A stretch of 64,000 nt of DNA from an uncultured Coriobacteriaceae bacterium (GCA_937937585.1 CALDCB010000004.1:1-64000); one strand, 5' to 3'; positions 23,322 through 32,635 are shown, counted from the stretch's first letter. Translations and numbers: made by a program. The notes: a model not told the origin generated them from the sequence alone.

Positions 23322-24260
23322 TTACTCCTCTTCCCCGCTTTGCCCTTCGCGGCCGAAGTCGCCAATGAGGTCGCGGGCATATTCCAATGCGTCGAAGTCT
23401 TTAAGATCATCCATCCCCTCGCCAACGCCGAGTTTCAGGATGGGCAGTTGCAACTCGTGGGAAACGGCCAGGGCAATACCGCCCTTCGCCGTGCCGTCGA
23501 GCTTGGTGATGATCACGCCGTCAAGATCGAGGGCCTTGTTGAACTCGCGCGCTTGGTTCAAACCGTTCTGGCCGGTGGTAGCGTCGATGACCAGCACGTT
23601 GTAGACCGGCACGCTCGAGCGTTTGCGCACCACGTTGACAACCTTCTCAAGCTCGCGCATGAGGTCGGCGGAGGTATGGAGTCTGCCGGCGGTGTCGATG
23701 AGAACCTTGTCGGCGCCCAGCTCCTCGGCGCGCGCGATGGTGTCGTAGCATACGCTGGCAGGGTCGGCTCCGCGCTCACGCGAGCACATCTCGACGTCAG
23801 CGCGCTTGGCCCAAACTTCAAGCTGCTCGATGGCGGCAGCGCGGAACGTGTCAGCACTGCCCAAAACCACGGATTCCCCGCCGTCGTGGAGCTCCTTGGC
23901 GATCTTCCCACACGTAGTGGTTTTGCCAGAACCATTGACGCCCACGAAAAGGACGACGCTCGGACCGCCATCGAAGATGCCTTCGCCGCCGTCGACGAAC
24001 AGCCCGGCGATCTCGTCGTACAGAAGATCGAGAACCGCATAGGCGTCGGGCAGCGCCTTCATGGTTGCCTGATCGCGCAGATTCTCGACGATGCGGGCAG
24101 CAACGCCGCCGCCCACGTCGGCCAAGATCAGCGTTTCCTCAAGACCGTCCCAAAATTCCTCATCGAGTTTTGGACCTCGATCGAGGATGATGTTCATGCG
24201 CTCCCGAAACGTTGCGCGCGACCTAGTCAGACCGTCGCTGAATCGTCCGAAAAACCCCAT
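23322..24260 (-). CDS. ftsY: Signal recognition particle receptor FtsY
   Basis: FtsY, 312 residues, the membrane-associated SRP receptor GTPase. It contains the NG domains only: a short N-terminal amphipathic stretch (GFFGRFSDGLTRSR) likely used for membrane contact, then GVNGSGKTTTCGKIA (about residues 114-128), DTAGRLHTSADLM and TKLDGTAKGG. The long acidic A domain of enteric FtsY is absent, as in many Gram-positives. It lies nine bases after smc and just before ffh. Confidence 0.97.
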   Translation of the reverse strand: MGFFGRFSDGLTRSRATFRERMNIILDRGPKLDEEFWDGLEETLILADVGGGVAARIVENLRDQATMKALPDAYAVLDLLYDEIAGLFVDGGEGIFDGGPSVVLFVGVNGSGKTTTCGKIAKELHDGGESVVLGSADTFRAAAIEQLEVWAKRADVEMCSRERGADPASVCYDTIARAEELGADKVLIDTAGRLHTSADLMRELEKVVNVVRKRSSVPVYNVLVIDATTGQNGLNQAREFNKALDLDGVIITKLDGTAKGGIALAVSHELQLPILKLGVGEGMDDLKDFDALEYARDLIGDFGREGQSGEEE

Positions 24261-24269
24261 ATGAACCCC

Positions 24270-27200
24270 TTACTCGGCATTCTCGAGCGCATGCTCGAGC
24301 TTCTGGCTGAGAACCTTCGTGACGCCGTCCGCCTGCATGGAAACGCCGAACAAGACGTCCGCCATTTCCATCGAACGACGCTGATGAGTGATCATTATAA
24401 GCTGCGTGGTGCTGCGCAGCGAGTCGATATAAGCCGCCAATCGGCGCAGGTTGGTGTCGTCAAGCGCAGCCTCCACCTCGTCGAGGATGTAGAACGGCGC
24501 CTTGCGGATGCGATAGATCGCGAACAGAAGCGCCAGTGCGGTCAGCGATTTCTCGCCGCCCGACATGAGCGACATCTTCGCAATGCGCTTGCCACGCGGC
24601 TGCGCCTTCACCTCGACGCCCGTGTGCTCAAGATCATCGGGATCCTCAAGCACGAGCTCGGCCGAGCCACCCGGGAACAGCGTGGCGAACGTCTCGGAGA
24701 AGTTCTTGTTCACCTGCTCGAACGTGACAACGAAATCGTCACGCATGCGCCTATCGATGATGCGCACGATCTTCGCAAGCGAACGACGGGCCGCTTCCAT
24801 GTCCTCAAGCTGCGCCGAGAAGTACTCGCGGCGCTTCTTCAGGACCTCGTACTCCTTGGCGGCATCGGGGTTGATGACGCCCATGTTCTTGATGCGCTTC
24901 TGAAGCTTGAAGGACTCGTCCTCGAACGACGGGCGATCCTCGAGTTTCGGCAGCTCTTGGGCAACCTCAAGCGGCGTGGAAAGATCGTCGACCACAGCCT
25001 TCACCGCAGCCTGAACCTGAAGCTCGAGCCTTCCCTTCTCGACGCGCGTTTGCGTCATGCGGGAATTGGCCGCATCGAAGTTGTCACGAGCGAGGCGGGC
25101 AGACTCGCGTGCCATAGCCGCAGTTTCCTGAAAGCCGTTGGCCGTGTCCTCGGAAGCCAAGATGGCCTCGTCGATTGCGCGAACGCGTTCGCGCAGGCTT
25201 TGCGAAAGAACGGAAAGCGTCTCGAGCAGCGGGACGGCGCGACGCTGAGCAGCGCGCTTGCGCTCGAGCGAGACGCGAGATTCGCGATCGGACTCTTCGG
25301 CTTGCTTGATGTCGCGAAGGCGGGCATCCACGATACGCGAAGCATACGTTTTACGCTCGGTGAGCTTGGCAAGCTCGAGCTTGGCGTTCGAGAGCTCGTC
25401 GTTCAAACGCCCCGCTTCACGGCGAAGCGGAACAACCTTATCAAGCGCCTCGGTGTGCTGATTGAGCGTTTGCGTGCGCCTTGCTTCCATGTCGGCGATG
25501 GATGCCTCAAGCGCCTCGACGTCGGGGCGCAGCTCTTCCACCGTCTTGCGCGCGCTATCATGACGCGCGTTCACGGATTCGCACTCGCGGACAAGCGCGT
25601 TCATACGCGATGCGCAACGTTGCTCATCGGCGCGAGCGGCCTCAACCACGCCCTTCTGCTTGGCAAGCTCCTGACTGGTTTTAAGGCTTGCCTCTTGCGC
25701 TAGACGATACGATTCCTCAGCCTTGGAAACAGACTCCTGCGCGGCGGCAAGACGTTGATCCGCCTGCGCAAGCTGATCGGTAAGCTCGGCGATGCGACGC
25801 TCGCGGGCCAAAACGCCCTCGTTCTCGTCGGCAGCCGCCCCGAAAACGGAAACCTTGCCCTGCGGCCATACCACGCACCCATCGGCTGTGGCAAACCTTA
25901 AGCCCTTGTCGTCGGAATCGTGCAGGGCAAAAGCCTGTTCGGCGCTGTCGCACAGCACGACGTCGCCCAAAAGCGACTCGACGATACGGGCGGCGTCGGC
26001 GGGATAATGCAACTGGTCGATCAAAGCCCTGCCGGACTCCGATGCACGAGCAGGGGCATCCTGGATTGGGGTCGGCACAGAGCCGTTACGCTTCCTGAAG
26101 ACCATCGACACATCGCCTGCAGCACCCTGCACCTTCAAAGCAGCGATGACACGGGACGCAGCCGGCGCATCAGAAACCATGAGGGCCGAAAGGTCATCGC
26201 CCAACAAGCGCTCAACCAGCGACTCAAGCCCGGTGGGCGCACCCAAAGCCTGAGCCAGGGGGGCAAGCCCTCCTTCAAGGGACTCGGCGTTATCCAGAAG
26301 CCAAATCAAAGCCGGGTCGTCGCTGCGGCTGGCGCGGAGGGACTGCTTAACCGCCTTGATCTCGGCAGAAAGAACGCGTTGTTCGTCCGCCGCGGCATCG
26401 CGTGCAGAGCGGGCGGAATTACGCTCGGTGAAAGCGGAACCCAAGCGCTCTTGAGCAGCCTTGTCAGCCGCCTTGATCTCTTCCAGTGCCGAAGTTGCTG
26501 CAGAAAGTGCCTCGGAAAGAGCATCGTGCTCGTCGGTTGCCTTCGCCAGATCGGCGTCGATCTCGGAACGGCGCGCATCAACCATTTTCTCTTGGGCGAT
26601 GCCCGCAGAAAGGCGGTCTTTCATGCCCATGAGCTTACGACGCGACTCGTCGCAATCGCGGTCGAGGCGACGCTTGGTGGAATCAAGCTCGTCTACCATC
26701 TTCTCGAGAGCACGGCGCTTGTCATACGTCTCTTGACGGGCTGCATCAACCTGGGCAACCTTCTGCTGTGCGGCGGCAAATGCATTCTGAGCCTCCGAGA
26801 ACTGCTCGCGAGCAGCCTGGAGTTCATTCTCCGCCGCCTCTTTAGAGGCCTTCGCATTCTCGATGGATAGCGCAATATCGGCTTCGTAGCTTTCTGCAGA
26901 ACGACGCTTCTCGCGAAGGAGCATCTCAGCTGAATCAAGGCGCTCAGCCACAGCCGTTGCCTTGCGCTGAGAACGAGCAAGCTCGCCGGCGTCATTGGCC
27001 TTGGTTCGGATGAGCTCCTGAATGTCATTCACTTTTTGCTCGGCTGCTCCGACTTGCTGCTTCATATCGGATACTTCGGTTTCGAGCTGCGTTTCGGTTG
27101 CGCAAACGCGATCCCAGGAAACCTGCAGGGTGCGAAGGTCATCAACCGCAAGAGCAAGCTGCACCTCGTGCAAACGGGCGCTTGCCTCTTCGTAAGCGAT

Positions 27201-27836
27201 CGCGCGCTTGGCCTTGCGCTCGAGCGGCCCCAACTGACGGCCGATCTCGGAAGCGACGTCACGAACACGGGTGAGGTGATTGTCCATTTGCTCGAGCTTG
27301 CGCGCGCTTTTCTCTTTGCGCTGCTTGTGCTTCAGAACGCCCGCAGCCTCCTCGATGAGAGCGCGACGGTCTTCAGGGCGGGACTGCAAGATTTGATCGA
27401 GCTTGCCCTGCGAGATGATGGAATGCGTGCCTGTTCCCAGACCCGAGTCGTGCAGGATATCAAGAACGTCCATACGGCGCGCGACCACGCCGTTGATCAG
27501 ATATTCGGACTCGCCGCTGCGATACATGCGACGCGTGATGGACACCTCGTCGAAATCGACGGGGAGCGTGCCATCGGAATTGTCAAGAACGAGCTCGACC
27601 TCGGCGACGGAAACGGGCTTGCGCGCCGACGAGCCTGAGAAGATGACGTCTTCCATGGCTTGACCACGCAGATTGCGCGCGTTGCGCTCGCCGAGAACCC
27701 AGATCACCGCATCGGAGATATTCGACTTGCCCGAACCGTTCGGACCGACGATCGCAGTGATGCCGGGCTCCAAAGAGAGCACGCTGCGATCGGCGAAAGA
27801 CTTGAAGCCTTTGAGCGCAAGTGATTTCAGGTACAT
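24270..27836 (-). CDS. smc: Chromosome segregation protein SMC
   Basis: SMC, 1188 residues, the core ATPase of the bacterial condensin. The head has Walker A GPNGSGKSN at residues 32-40, the hinge lies around residues 515-640 between two long coiled-coils rich in Glu, Ala, Lys and Arg, and the C-terminal head has the LMSGGEKSLTALALLFAI signature and FYILDEVEAALDD Walker B. Length is typical. Its partners ScpA and ScpB are encoded at 56.8-58.3 kb. It sits between rnc and ftsY, a common Gram-positive order. Confidence 0.98.
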   Translation of the reverse strand: MYLKSLALKGFKSFADRSVLSLEPGITAIVGPNGSGKSNISDAVIWVLGERNARNLRGQAMEDVIFSGSSARKPVSVAEVELVLDNSDGTLPVDFDEVSITRRMYRSGESEYLINGVVARRMDVLDILHDSGLGTGTHSIISQGKLDQILQSRPEDRRALIEEAAGVLKHKQRKEKSARKLEQMDNHLTRVRDVASEIGRQLGPLERKAKRAIAYEEASARLHEVQLALAVDDLRTLQVSWDRVCATETQLETEVSDMKQQVGAAEQKVNDIQELIRTKANDAGELARSQRKATAVAERLDSAEMLLREKRRSAESYEADIALSIENAKASKEAAENELQAAREQFSEAQNAFAAAQQKVAQVDAARQETYDKRRALEKMVDELDSTKRRLDRDCDESRRKLMGMKDRLSAGIAQEKMVDARRSEIDADLAKATDEHDALSEALSAATSALEEIKAADKAAQERLGSAFTERNSARSARDAAADEQRVLSAEIKAVKQSLRASRSDDPALIWLLDNAESLEGGLAPLAQALGAPTGLESLVERLLGDDLSALMVSDAPAASRVIAALKVQGAAGDVSMVFRKRNGSVPTPIQDAPARASESGRALIDQLHYPADAARIVESLLGDVVLCDSAEQAFALHDSDDKGLRFATADGCVVWPQGKVSVFGAAADENEGVLARERRIAELTDQLAQADQRLAAAQESVSKAEESYRLAQEASLKTSQELAKQKGVVEAARADEQRCASRMNALVRECESVNARHDSARKTVEELRPDVEALEASIADMEARRTQTLNQHTEALDKVVPLRREAGRLNDELSNAKLELAKLTERKTYASRIVDARLRDIKQAEESDRESRVSLERKRAAQRRAVPLLETLSVLSQSLRERVRAIDEAILASEDTANGFQETAAMARESARLARDNFDAANSRMTQTRVEKGRLELQVQAAVKAVVDDLSTPLEVAQELPKLEDRPSFEDESFKLQKRIKNMGVINPDAAKEYEVLKKRREYFSAQLEDMEAARRSLAKIVRIIDRRMRDDFVVTFEQVNKNFSETFATLFPGGSAELVLEDPDDLEHTGVEVKAQPRGKRIAKMSLMSGGEKSLTALALLFAIYRIRKAPFYILDEVEAALDDTNLRRLAAYIDSLRSTTQLIMITHQRRSMEMADVLFGVSMQADGVTKVLSQKLEHALENAE

Positions 27837-27878
27837 CGAGGCGGTTCCTTCTGGGTTCAGACGCTGCTTCGCGCAGGC

Positions 27879-28781
27879 CTATTCCGAATCGGGGTTGGCG
27901 GCCGGCAGGCTCTTCTTCTTTTTATTGTTGTTGCGCTTGGCGGCCTTCTTCGCCTTGGCCTGCGCCTGGGCGACGGTCTTCTCAGCCTTGGCCTGCGCCT
28001 GGGCGACGGTCTTCTCAGCCTTGGCCTGCGCCTTCTCAACGGCTTTCTCAGCACGTTCCTGCTCGTCAAGACCAATGCCGAAGAACTCGCTCAAACGAGC
28101 AAGCGTGCTTTTCGCGGCCTGGCTTTCCGCTTCCTTCTTGGTACGGCCGGTACCGCTTGCCAAGCCACGGGAACCCGCGAACACTTGCGCGACGAACGTG
28201 CGGTCATGCGGAGGGCCTTGCGTTTCAATAAGTTTGTAAGTAGGCGTGATGCCATCTTCCTGCAGACGCTCCTGAAGGGCGCTCTTCGGGTTTTCCGGCT
28301 CTTTGGCCATGTCGATGCTCATCTTGGGAATGAGCGTGCGGTCGATGAATTCACGCGCGCAATCGATGCCGCCATCAAGATAAAGGGCTGCGACAACCGC
28401 TTCGTAAACGTTTTCGAGGGCCGAATGCAGGCCACGACGACCTGTGCCAGCCTCGGATGAGCCGAACACGATAACATCGGCGAAGCCAAGATCGCTTGCA
28501 ACATCGGAAAGGCTGGTGCCCGAAACAAGAGCGACCTTGATGCGCGTCAAGCCGCCTTCGTCAAGATCGTGATAACGATGGAACGCGACCGACGCGACGA
28601 TGGCGCCCAAAACGCTGTCGCCAAGGAACTCAAGGCGCTCGTAAGAGTATTTGACGGCGCGGCCCTCTGTGGCCGACGGATGAGTGATAGCCGACAGGAT
28701 AAGCTGCTTGTCATTGAAATCATGCTGGATGATTTTCTCGGCGCGGCCGAGCTTCACCCGCTGTTCTTCATTCAAATTCAC
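27879..28781 (-). CDS. rnc: Ribonuclease III with a repetitive basic C-terminal tail
   Basis: RNase III, 300 residues, cutting double-stranded RNA in rRNA processing and mRNA turnover. The nuclease domain signature ERLEFLGDSVLGAIV and the C-terminal double-stranded RNA-binding domain (PKSALQERLQEDG to AAKSTLARL) are intact. A tail of about 67 residues follows, with two identical 11-residue units (AQAKAEKTVAQ type) and a Lys/Asn-rich end. The GTG at 28779-28781 gives VNLNEEQR, the natural start; the frame remains open for 33 codons further into the leader but without family similarity. smc follows. Confidence 0.95.
   Translation of the reverse strand: MNLNEEQRVKLGRAEKIIQHDFNDKQLILSAITHPSATEGRAVKYSYERLEFLGDSVLGAIVASVAFHRYHDLDEGGLTRIKVALVSGTSLSDVASDLGFADVIVFGSSEAGTGRRGLHSALENVYEAVVAALYLDGGIDCAREFIDRTLIPKMSIDMAKEPENPKSALQERLQEDGITPTYKLIETQGPPHDRTFVAQVFAGSRGLASGTGRTKKEAESQAAKSTLARLSEFFGIGLDEQERAEKAVEKAQAKAEKTVAQAQAKAEKTVAQAQAKAKKAAKRNNNKKKKSLPAANPDSE
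27955..28032. repeat. 33-base tandem repeat inside rnc
   Basis: Two perfect 33-base copies (27955-27987 and 27988-28020) followed by a 12-base partial copy. They keep the reading frame and encode 11-residue Ala/Gln/Lys-rich units of the RNase III tail. Confidence 0.95.
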
Positions 28782-28807
28782 GGAATTCCGATCCTCGCGT
28801 GCCGAAT

Positions 28808-28875
28808 AATGTTGCAATCGCCAACATCCGCAAATCAACATTGTCGAAGCGTCCTTTCGAACAGGGACGCGCTTC
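28808..28875 (-). other. Structured leader of rnc
   Basis: Within the ~90 bases before the rnc start are a hairpin of GAAGCGTCC with GGACGCGCTTC (28846-28875, two-base bulge) and an AATGTTG (28808-28814) that can pair either with CAACAT (28822-28827) or CAACATT (28836-28842). rnc leaders are cut by RNase III itself in enterobacteria; whether that applies here is unknown. Confidence 0.4.
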
Positions 28876-28952
28876 AACAAAGCTATTCGCGAGGTTGCGG
28901 CTTGCCTTCAGTTTACGCCTTGGTCAACGCCAAAGGGAAACCGTTGGCAAAC

Positions 28953-28987
28953 CGAAGAAACGGGACAGAGCAAACCCCATCCCGTTC
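28953..28987 (-). terminator. Intrinsic terminator after plsX
   Basis: On the minus strand an AACGGGA / TCCCGTT stem with a 14-base loop, running into TTTCTT, 35 bases past the plsX stop. rnc therefore needs its own promoter in the remaining ~170 bases. Confidence 0.65.
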
Positions 28988-29021
28988 CATTGTATCCCAG
29001 CTAAAATGCCCGCCGACGTTG

Positions 29022-30020
29022 CTATATGGTTTGCGCGATTAATTCAGAAACCTGCTGGCGAACGGTTTGCGCCGTGGTGATAACGCCATTTTTGATTGCC
29101 TCTGCGTTCGATGAACCATGGCCGACGATGCAGGCGCCCTTCACGCCCAAAAGCGGTGCGCCGCCGTATGCGTCGGGGTTCACCTTGTCCATGAGGCCGC
29201 GCAAGCCGCCCATCATGGTTGTAGCACCCAGCTTAGTGAGAAGCGATGCCTTCATGATGCCCTTGAGCTCGGACAAAAGGACCTTGGACGTGCCCTCGAT
29301 GGTTTTCAGGCACACGTTGCCAGTGAAGCCATCGGTGACGATGACATCGAAGGTGCCCTTCATGATGTCTTTGCCTTCGGCATTGCCCGCGAAGTTGGGA
29401 ACCTGTTCGCGCATAAGCGCATTAACTTCCTGAGCGAACTGAGAGCCCTTCGTGTCCTCTTCGCCGATGTTCAAAAGACCGACCTTCGGGTTGGCAATGC
29501 CCAGGATCTTGCTTGCGTAAATGGTTGCCATGTTGGCGAACTGCACCAAATACTCGGGCTTGCAATCGGCGTTAGCGCCCACATCGCACATGACGACGGG
29601 CTTGACAGGCGACGGGATGACGGTTGCCAAAGCCGGGCGCTTGATGCCCTTGGAACGGCCGATGACAAGCGTGCCCGCGACCAGGCATGCGCCGGTTGAA
29701 CCAGCCGAGAAGAACCCCTGAGCCTCCCCGTCGCGCACCAGCTGACAGCCGACGACGATTGAAGAATCCTTCTTATGCTTGACGGCTTCGGCGGGATGCT
29801 CGCCCATGTCGATGAACTCGGTGGTAACACGTGCGACGCAACGATCGTTTTTAGCCGCAAAGGGCTCAACGACGTCTGCGGGACCGCACAAGATGACCTT
29901 TAGGGAGTCGTCGGCGGCCAAAGCCGCCTGAACGCCCTCTAGAACGACACCGGGGGCGTTATCGCCACCCAAAGCGTCTACTGCGATGGTTGTGAATCGG
30001 TCGGTAGATTGATCAGCCAT
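29022..30020 (-). CDS. plsX: Phosphate acyltransferase PlsX
   Basis: PlsX, 332 residues, makes acyl-phosphate from acyl-ACP for phospholipid synthesis; PlsY (encoded at 47.3 kb) then transfers the acyl group to glycerol-3-phosphate. Family blocks: TIAVDALGGDNAPGVVLEGV at the start, SAGSTGACLVAGTL, CDVGANADCKPEYLVQFA and VTDGFTGNVCLKTIEG. The ATG at 30018-30020 has GGGGGAT three bases ahead, so upstream TTG/GTG codons in the same frame are not used. rpmF lies upstream but is separated by a terminator. Confidence 0.96.
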   Translation of the reverse strand: MADQSTDRFTTIAVDALGGDNAPGVVLEGVQAALAADDSLKVILCGPADVVEPFAAKNDRCVARVTTEFIDMGEHPAEAVKHKKDSSIVVGCQLVRDGEAQGFFSAGSTGACLVAGTLVIGRSKGIKRPALATVIPSPVKPVVMCDVGANADCKPEYLVQFANMATIYASKILGIANPKVGLLNIGEEDTKGSQFAQEVNALMREQVPNFAGNAEGKDIMKGTFDVIVTDGFTGNVCLKTIEGTSKVLLSELKGIMKASLLTKLGATTMMGGLRGLMDKVNPDAYGGAPLLGVKGACIVGHGSSNAEAIKNGVITTAQTVRQQVSELIAQTI

Positions 30021-30062
30021 GATATCCCCCACGATGCTCTGCTTTTCCAACGACTGCGGGAT

Positions 30063-30104
30063 TAAAAAGAAAGCCCCCTATCAACACGTGCAGACAGGAG
30101 GCTT
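30063..30104 (-). terminator. Intrinsic terminator after rpmF
   Basis: On the minus strand AAGCCTCCT pairs with AGGGGGCTT (one G-T pair) around a 16-base loop, followed by a TTTCTTTTT tract; 22 bases past the rpmF stop. Confidence 0.75.
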
Positions 30105-30126
30105 GCATTCACTGAAAGGAGAGAAC

Positions 30127-30306
30127 CTACTCGGTCTCGATGACCTCGCGGTTCTTGTAGAAACCGCAATTGGGGCATACGCGATGAGGAAGCTTGACCT
30201 CGCCGCACTGCGGGCAAACGGAACGCGAAGGCGCATCCATGCGGTCGTGAGTGCTGCGGCGCGTACGAGTGCGGATACGGCCCATGCGTTGTTTAGGTAC
30301 TGCCAT
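30127..30306 (-). CDS. rpmF: 50S ribosomal protein L32, zinc-binding type
   Basis: A 59-residue L32. It begins AVPKQRMGRIRTRTRRSTHDRM, the family start, and carries two CxxC pairs (CPQCG and CPNCG), so it is the zinc-binding (C+) form. The ATG at 30304-30306 has AAGGAGA ahead and the frame ends in TAG at 30127-30129. It is normally next to yceD (DUF177); here yceD is 3.7 kb upstream with two unrelated genes in between. It has its own promoter. Confidence 0.97.
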   Translation of the reverse strand: MAVPKQRMGRIRTRTRRSTHDRMDAPSRSVCPQCGEVKLPHRVCPNCGFYKNREVIETE

Positions 30307-30371
30307 TTCAAATCTCCTTCTTCAAAAGCCGTCACCGTCGACGACCTTGTTGCTTAAACATGCGACACGTA

Positions 30372-30400
30372 ATGGTATCAAAGCGCCTTGCTCAAAGCAA
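30372..30400 (-). promoter_or_regulatory. Promoter of rpmF
   Basis: Minus-strand TTGCTT (30395-30400) and TACCAT (30372-30377) separated by 17 bases, about 65 bases before the rpmF ATG. Confidence 0.55.
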
Positions 30401-30454
30401 GCGACAAAGCAAGATCATGCGCTTGTTCTGCACAATTCATGCCTCTTCCCCACC

Positions 30455-30489
30455 AAACAAAACGAGAGGCGGCACTTTGGCCGCCCCTC
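30455..30489 (-). terminator. Intrinsic terminator after the surface-protein gene
   Basis: On the minus strand GAGGGGCGGC pairs with GCCGCCTCTC around a six-base loop and runs into TTTTGTTTGG, 22 bases past the stop of the surface-protein gene. Confidence 0.75.
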
Positions 30490-30511
30490 GCAAAACATCG
30501 ATCGGCGATGA

Positions 30512-32635
30512 TTAGTGCTGGTTGCGACGACGCATCATGATCGCGACAAGCGCAGCGACAAGGGCGACAGTGCTAACGGCACCGACGACGAGCATCAAAG
30601 CGCTATCACCGGTCTGGGCAATTGCCGTCTCCTGAGGAGCGGGCTGCTCGGTGGTGGGCTTATCCACCGGCTTGTCGGCCTCATCGGTCTTCTCACCCGG
30701 GGTTTCGACCTTCTTGAAGCCAGCGTACAGCGTGATGTCCTCGCTCACCGGATTCGAGAAATCATACTTCTCAGAAGCGGCTTCATCGATGAACCAGCCA
30801 ACGAACTGATATCCCCTAAAATAAGGATCCTCGGGCTGATCGATAGCCTTACCTGACTCAACCCTCGCGACATCCGTGACATCGTTGAACTTGTCGACGA
30901 ACTTCACCTGGTGATAAACCACCTCGGGCGCCTTATCGCTGGTCAAAACCGCATAAGAAGAGAAACGGTCGGTCTTGAACGTGATGGCTCCCGTAGCCTC
31001 GTCGACGTTGATCGGATCGATGAAGTCAACCTCGCCATCGTGGTTGCGAGCGATACGAACGACCTTGCCCTTCACGGTGGAAGGATCAACGGTAACGGTG
31101 ATCGTCAGTTCCTCAGGAAGCTGCGCGACTTGAGCGCTGGCCGACTTCACAACGCCATCTGCCTTGGCAACCGAAACAAGCAGGCTCACCGACAGGTCAA
31201 GAGGCGTAACGGCTTCGTTTTCGTTCTTCGCCTTGTTGATGGCCTCGTCGGCAACAGCGCTAGACTGAGCATTGACGACGAGGGTAGCAGAAACGGAATC
31301 GGTGGGATCGATGGTGCCAAGATCCGCCTTCAACTGCTGCTGATCCTCGACTGTCACCGGAAGGTCCTTGCCGCTCTTCAACGAATTCGCCGAATCGAGG
31401 GCAGCCTGAGCGAGCTGAGTCTGCACCTCGGGAGCAACCTGAGGCTTGACATCGGAAGCGTTCACGACAACCGAACCGTCGCTCTTGTTTTCCTTGTCGG
31501 CCACCACGGCCTGCTTCTTCGTGATGTCATAGAGGCCAGCGTTGTTAAGCGTGGCGACATAGCCGTTAGCAACGTATCTCGCAACGGGCTCGACATTGAA
31601 CGTACCCGCCGAAATGAAACCATTCAGATTTTCGCTGAAAACAGCGCCAGTGAACGAGCCACCATTGATGGCGAGCTTAACCTTGGAAATATCCTCGGGG
31701 CTGTTCTGCTGAACGTTCTTCTCGTAAATGGCGTGATTGCCGGAAATGGTTCCGCTGTTCACCACAACATCGATGGCCTGCTTGGTGGTGTGCTGCGCAA
31801 TGGCAATGCCGGCACCATCGATGGTGGTTCCCCCGCCATTGGGACCGGAGACCAACGAATCCCCGCCCTTGATGGTTGAGTTGTCAACGGCAAGGTTTCC
31901 AGCGCGAACCTCGATGCCCGTGGCATTGGCCGCAATGGTGGAATCCTTCACCGAAGTAGTGGCGAAACCAGCCTGGTAGATACCATGCCCGTTAACGGTG
32001 ATGGTGGCGCCATTCACATTCACTGTATTAGGAGAAGTGATGTTGCCATTCACCGTAATGCCGTTTCCTCCGGAAAGCCCGCCGTACAGGTTCAGGGTTG
32101 CATTGTTACAATCCGACCAGAAGGAAATGCAGAAATCCTTCGAAGGCGCGTGAATCCAAAGGTCTTTCTCCACGGTAAGCGACGCGTTGCCGTTCAGCCA
32201 GATAACGGAACCTGCGCTGGCAGAATCATCGCGAACCTGAACGTTACCGTTCTTGAACGTGACATTGGCATAGATATCGAACATCATGCCATTCTTCTTG
32301 CCAACCGTTTTCCCGCCGAAATCGATGGTGATGCCCTGTTTGATGGCAGCACCCTCAAAATCCTGAACGTCTTTGAGAAGCTTGACCGTATCGCCGGCCT
32401 TTGCTGCCCCAATCGCCTCTTTAAGCGAGGTGTAGCCTACACCGCCAACCGTGGCAACGGGATCCTGAACCTGATCATTTCCTTCAGGCGCCTGACCAGA
32501 AGCGGCGTTGCCATTGGCCTGCCCCGCCGCAGCTTCGCCATCGGCTGCGAACGCGACCATCGGGAAACTAAGAGAAGCAATCAGTGCGACGGCGCAAAGC
32601 AGCGAGAGCGGCTTTTTGCCCAGTGATCGTTTCAT
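30512..32635 (-). CDS. Sortase-type cell-surface protein with beta-helix and Listeria-Bacteroides-type repeat
   Basis: A 707-residue exported protein. A signal peptide (KKPLSLLCAVALIASLSFPMVAFAA) is followed by a polar linker, then a region of short Asn/Gly/Thr-rich repeats (roughly residues 75-360) that looks like a right-handed beta-helix. Near residues 575-645 is a Listeria-Bacteroides (InlB B-type) repeat with the GYQFVGWF core. A Pro/Thr/Glu-rich wall spanner leads to IAQTGD (about residue 672), a hydrophobic helix and RRRNQH, i.e. a cell-wall sorting signal with a variant motif. The ATG at 32633-32635 has AGGAG ahead; the frame is open for 21 more codons. Function is unknown; adhesion or glycan binding is possible. 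No sortase gene is in the window. Confidence 0.85.
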   Translation of the reverse strand: MKRSLGKKPLSLLCAVALIASLSFPMVAFAADGEAAAGQANGNAASGQAPEGNDQVQDPVATVGGVGYTSLKEAIGAAKAGDTVKLLKDVQDFEGAAIKQGITIDFGGKTVGKKNGMMFDIYANVTFKNGNVQVRDDSASAGSVIWLNGNASLTVEKDLWIHAPSKDFCISFWSDCNNATLNLYGGLSGGNGITVNGNITSPNTVNVNGATITVNGHGIYQAGFATTSVKDSTIAANATGIEVRAGNLAVDNSTIKGGDSLVSGPNGGGTTIDGAGIAIAQHTTKQAIDVVVNSGTISGNHAIYEKNVQQNSPEDISKVKLAINGGSFTGAVFSENLNGFISAGTFNVEPVARYVANGYVATLNNAGLYDITKKQAVVADKENKSDGSVVVNASDVKPQVAPEVQTQLAQAALDSANSLKSGKDLPVTVEDQQQLKADLGTIDPTDSVSATLVVNAQSSAVADEAINKAKNENEAVTPLDLSVSLLVSVAKADGVVKSASAQVAQLPEELTITVTVDPSTVKGKVVRIARNHDGEVDFIDPINVDEATGAITFKTDRFSSYAVLTSDKAPEVVYHQVKFVDKFNDVTDVARVESGKAIDQPEDPYFRGYQFVGWFIDEAASEKYDFSNPVSEDITLYAGFKKVETPGEKTDEADKPVDKPTTEQPAPQETAIAQTGDSALMLVVGAVSTVALVAALVAIMMRRRNQH

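Noticed and set aside
22731..25703. A 990-codon open frame on the plus strand opposite ffh, ftsY and smc
   Set aside because: It crosses three certain genes on the other strand and has no recognisable domain; it follows from G+C-rich codon use.
27955..28032. CRISPR-like repeats
   Set aside because: Two adjacent 33-base copies without spacers that encode part of RNase III; a coding tandem repeat, not a CRISPR array.
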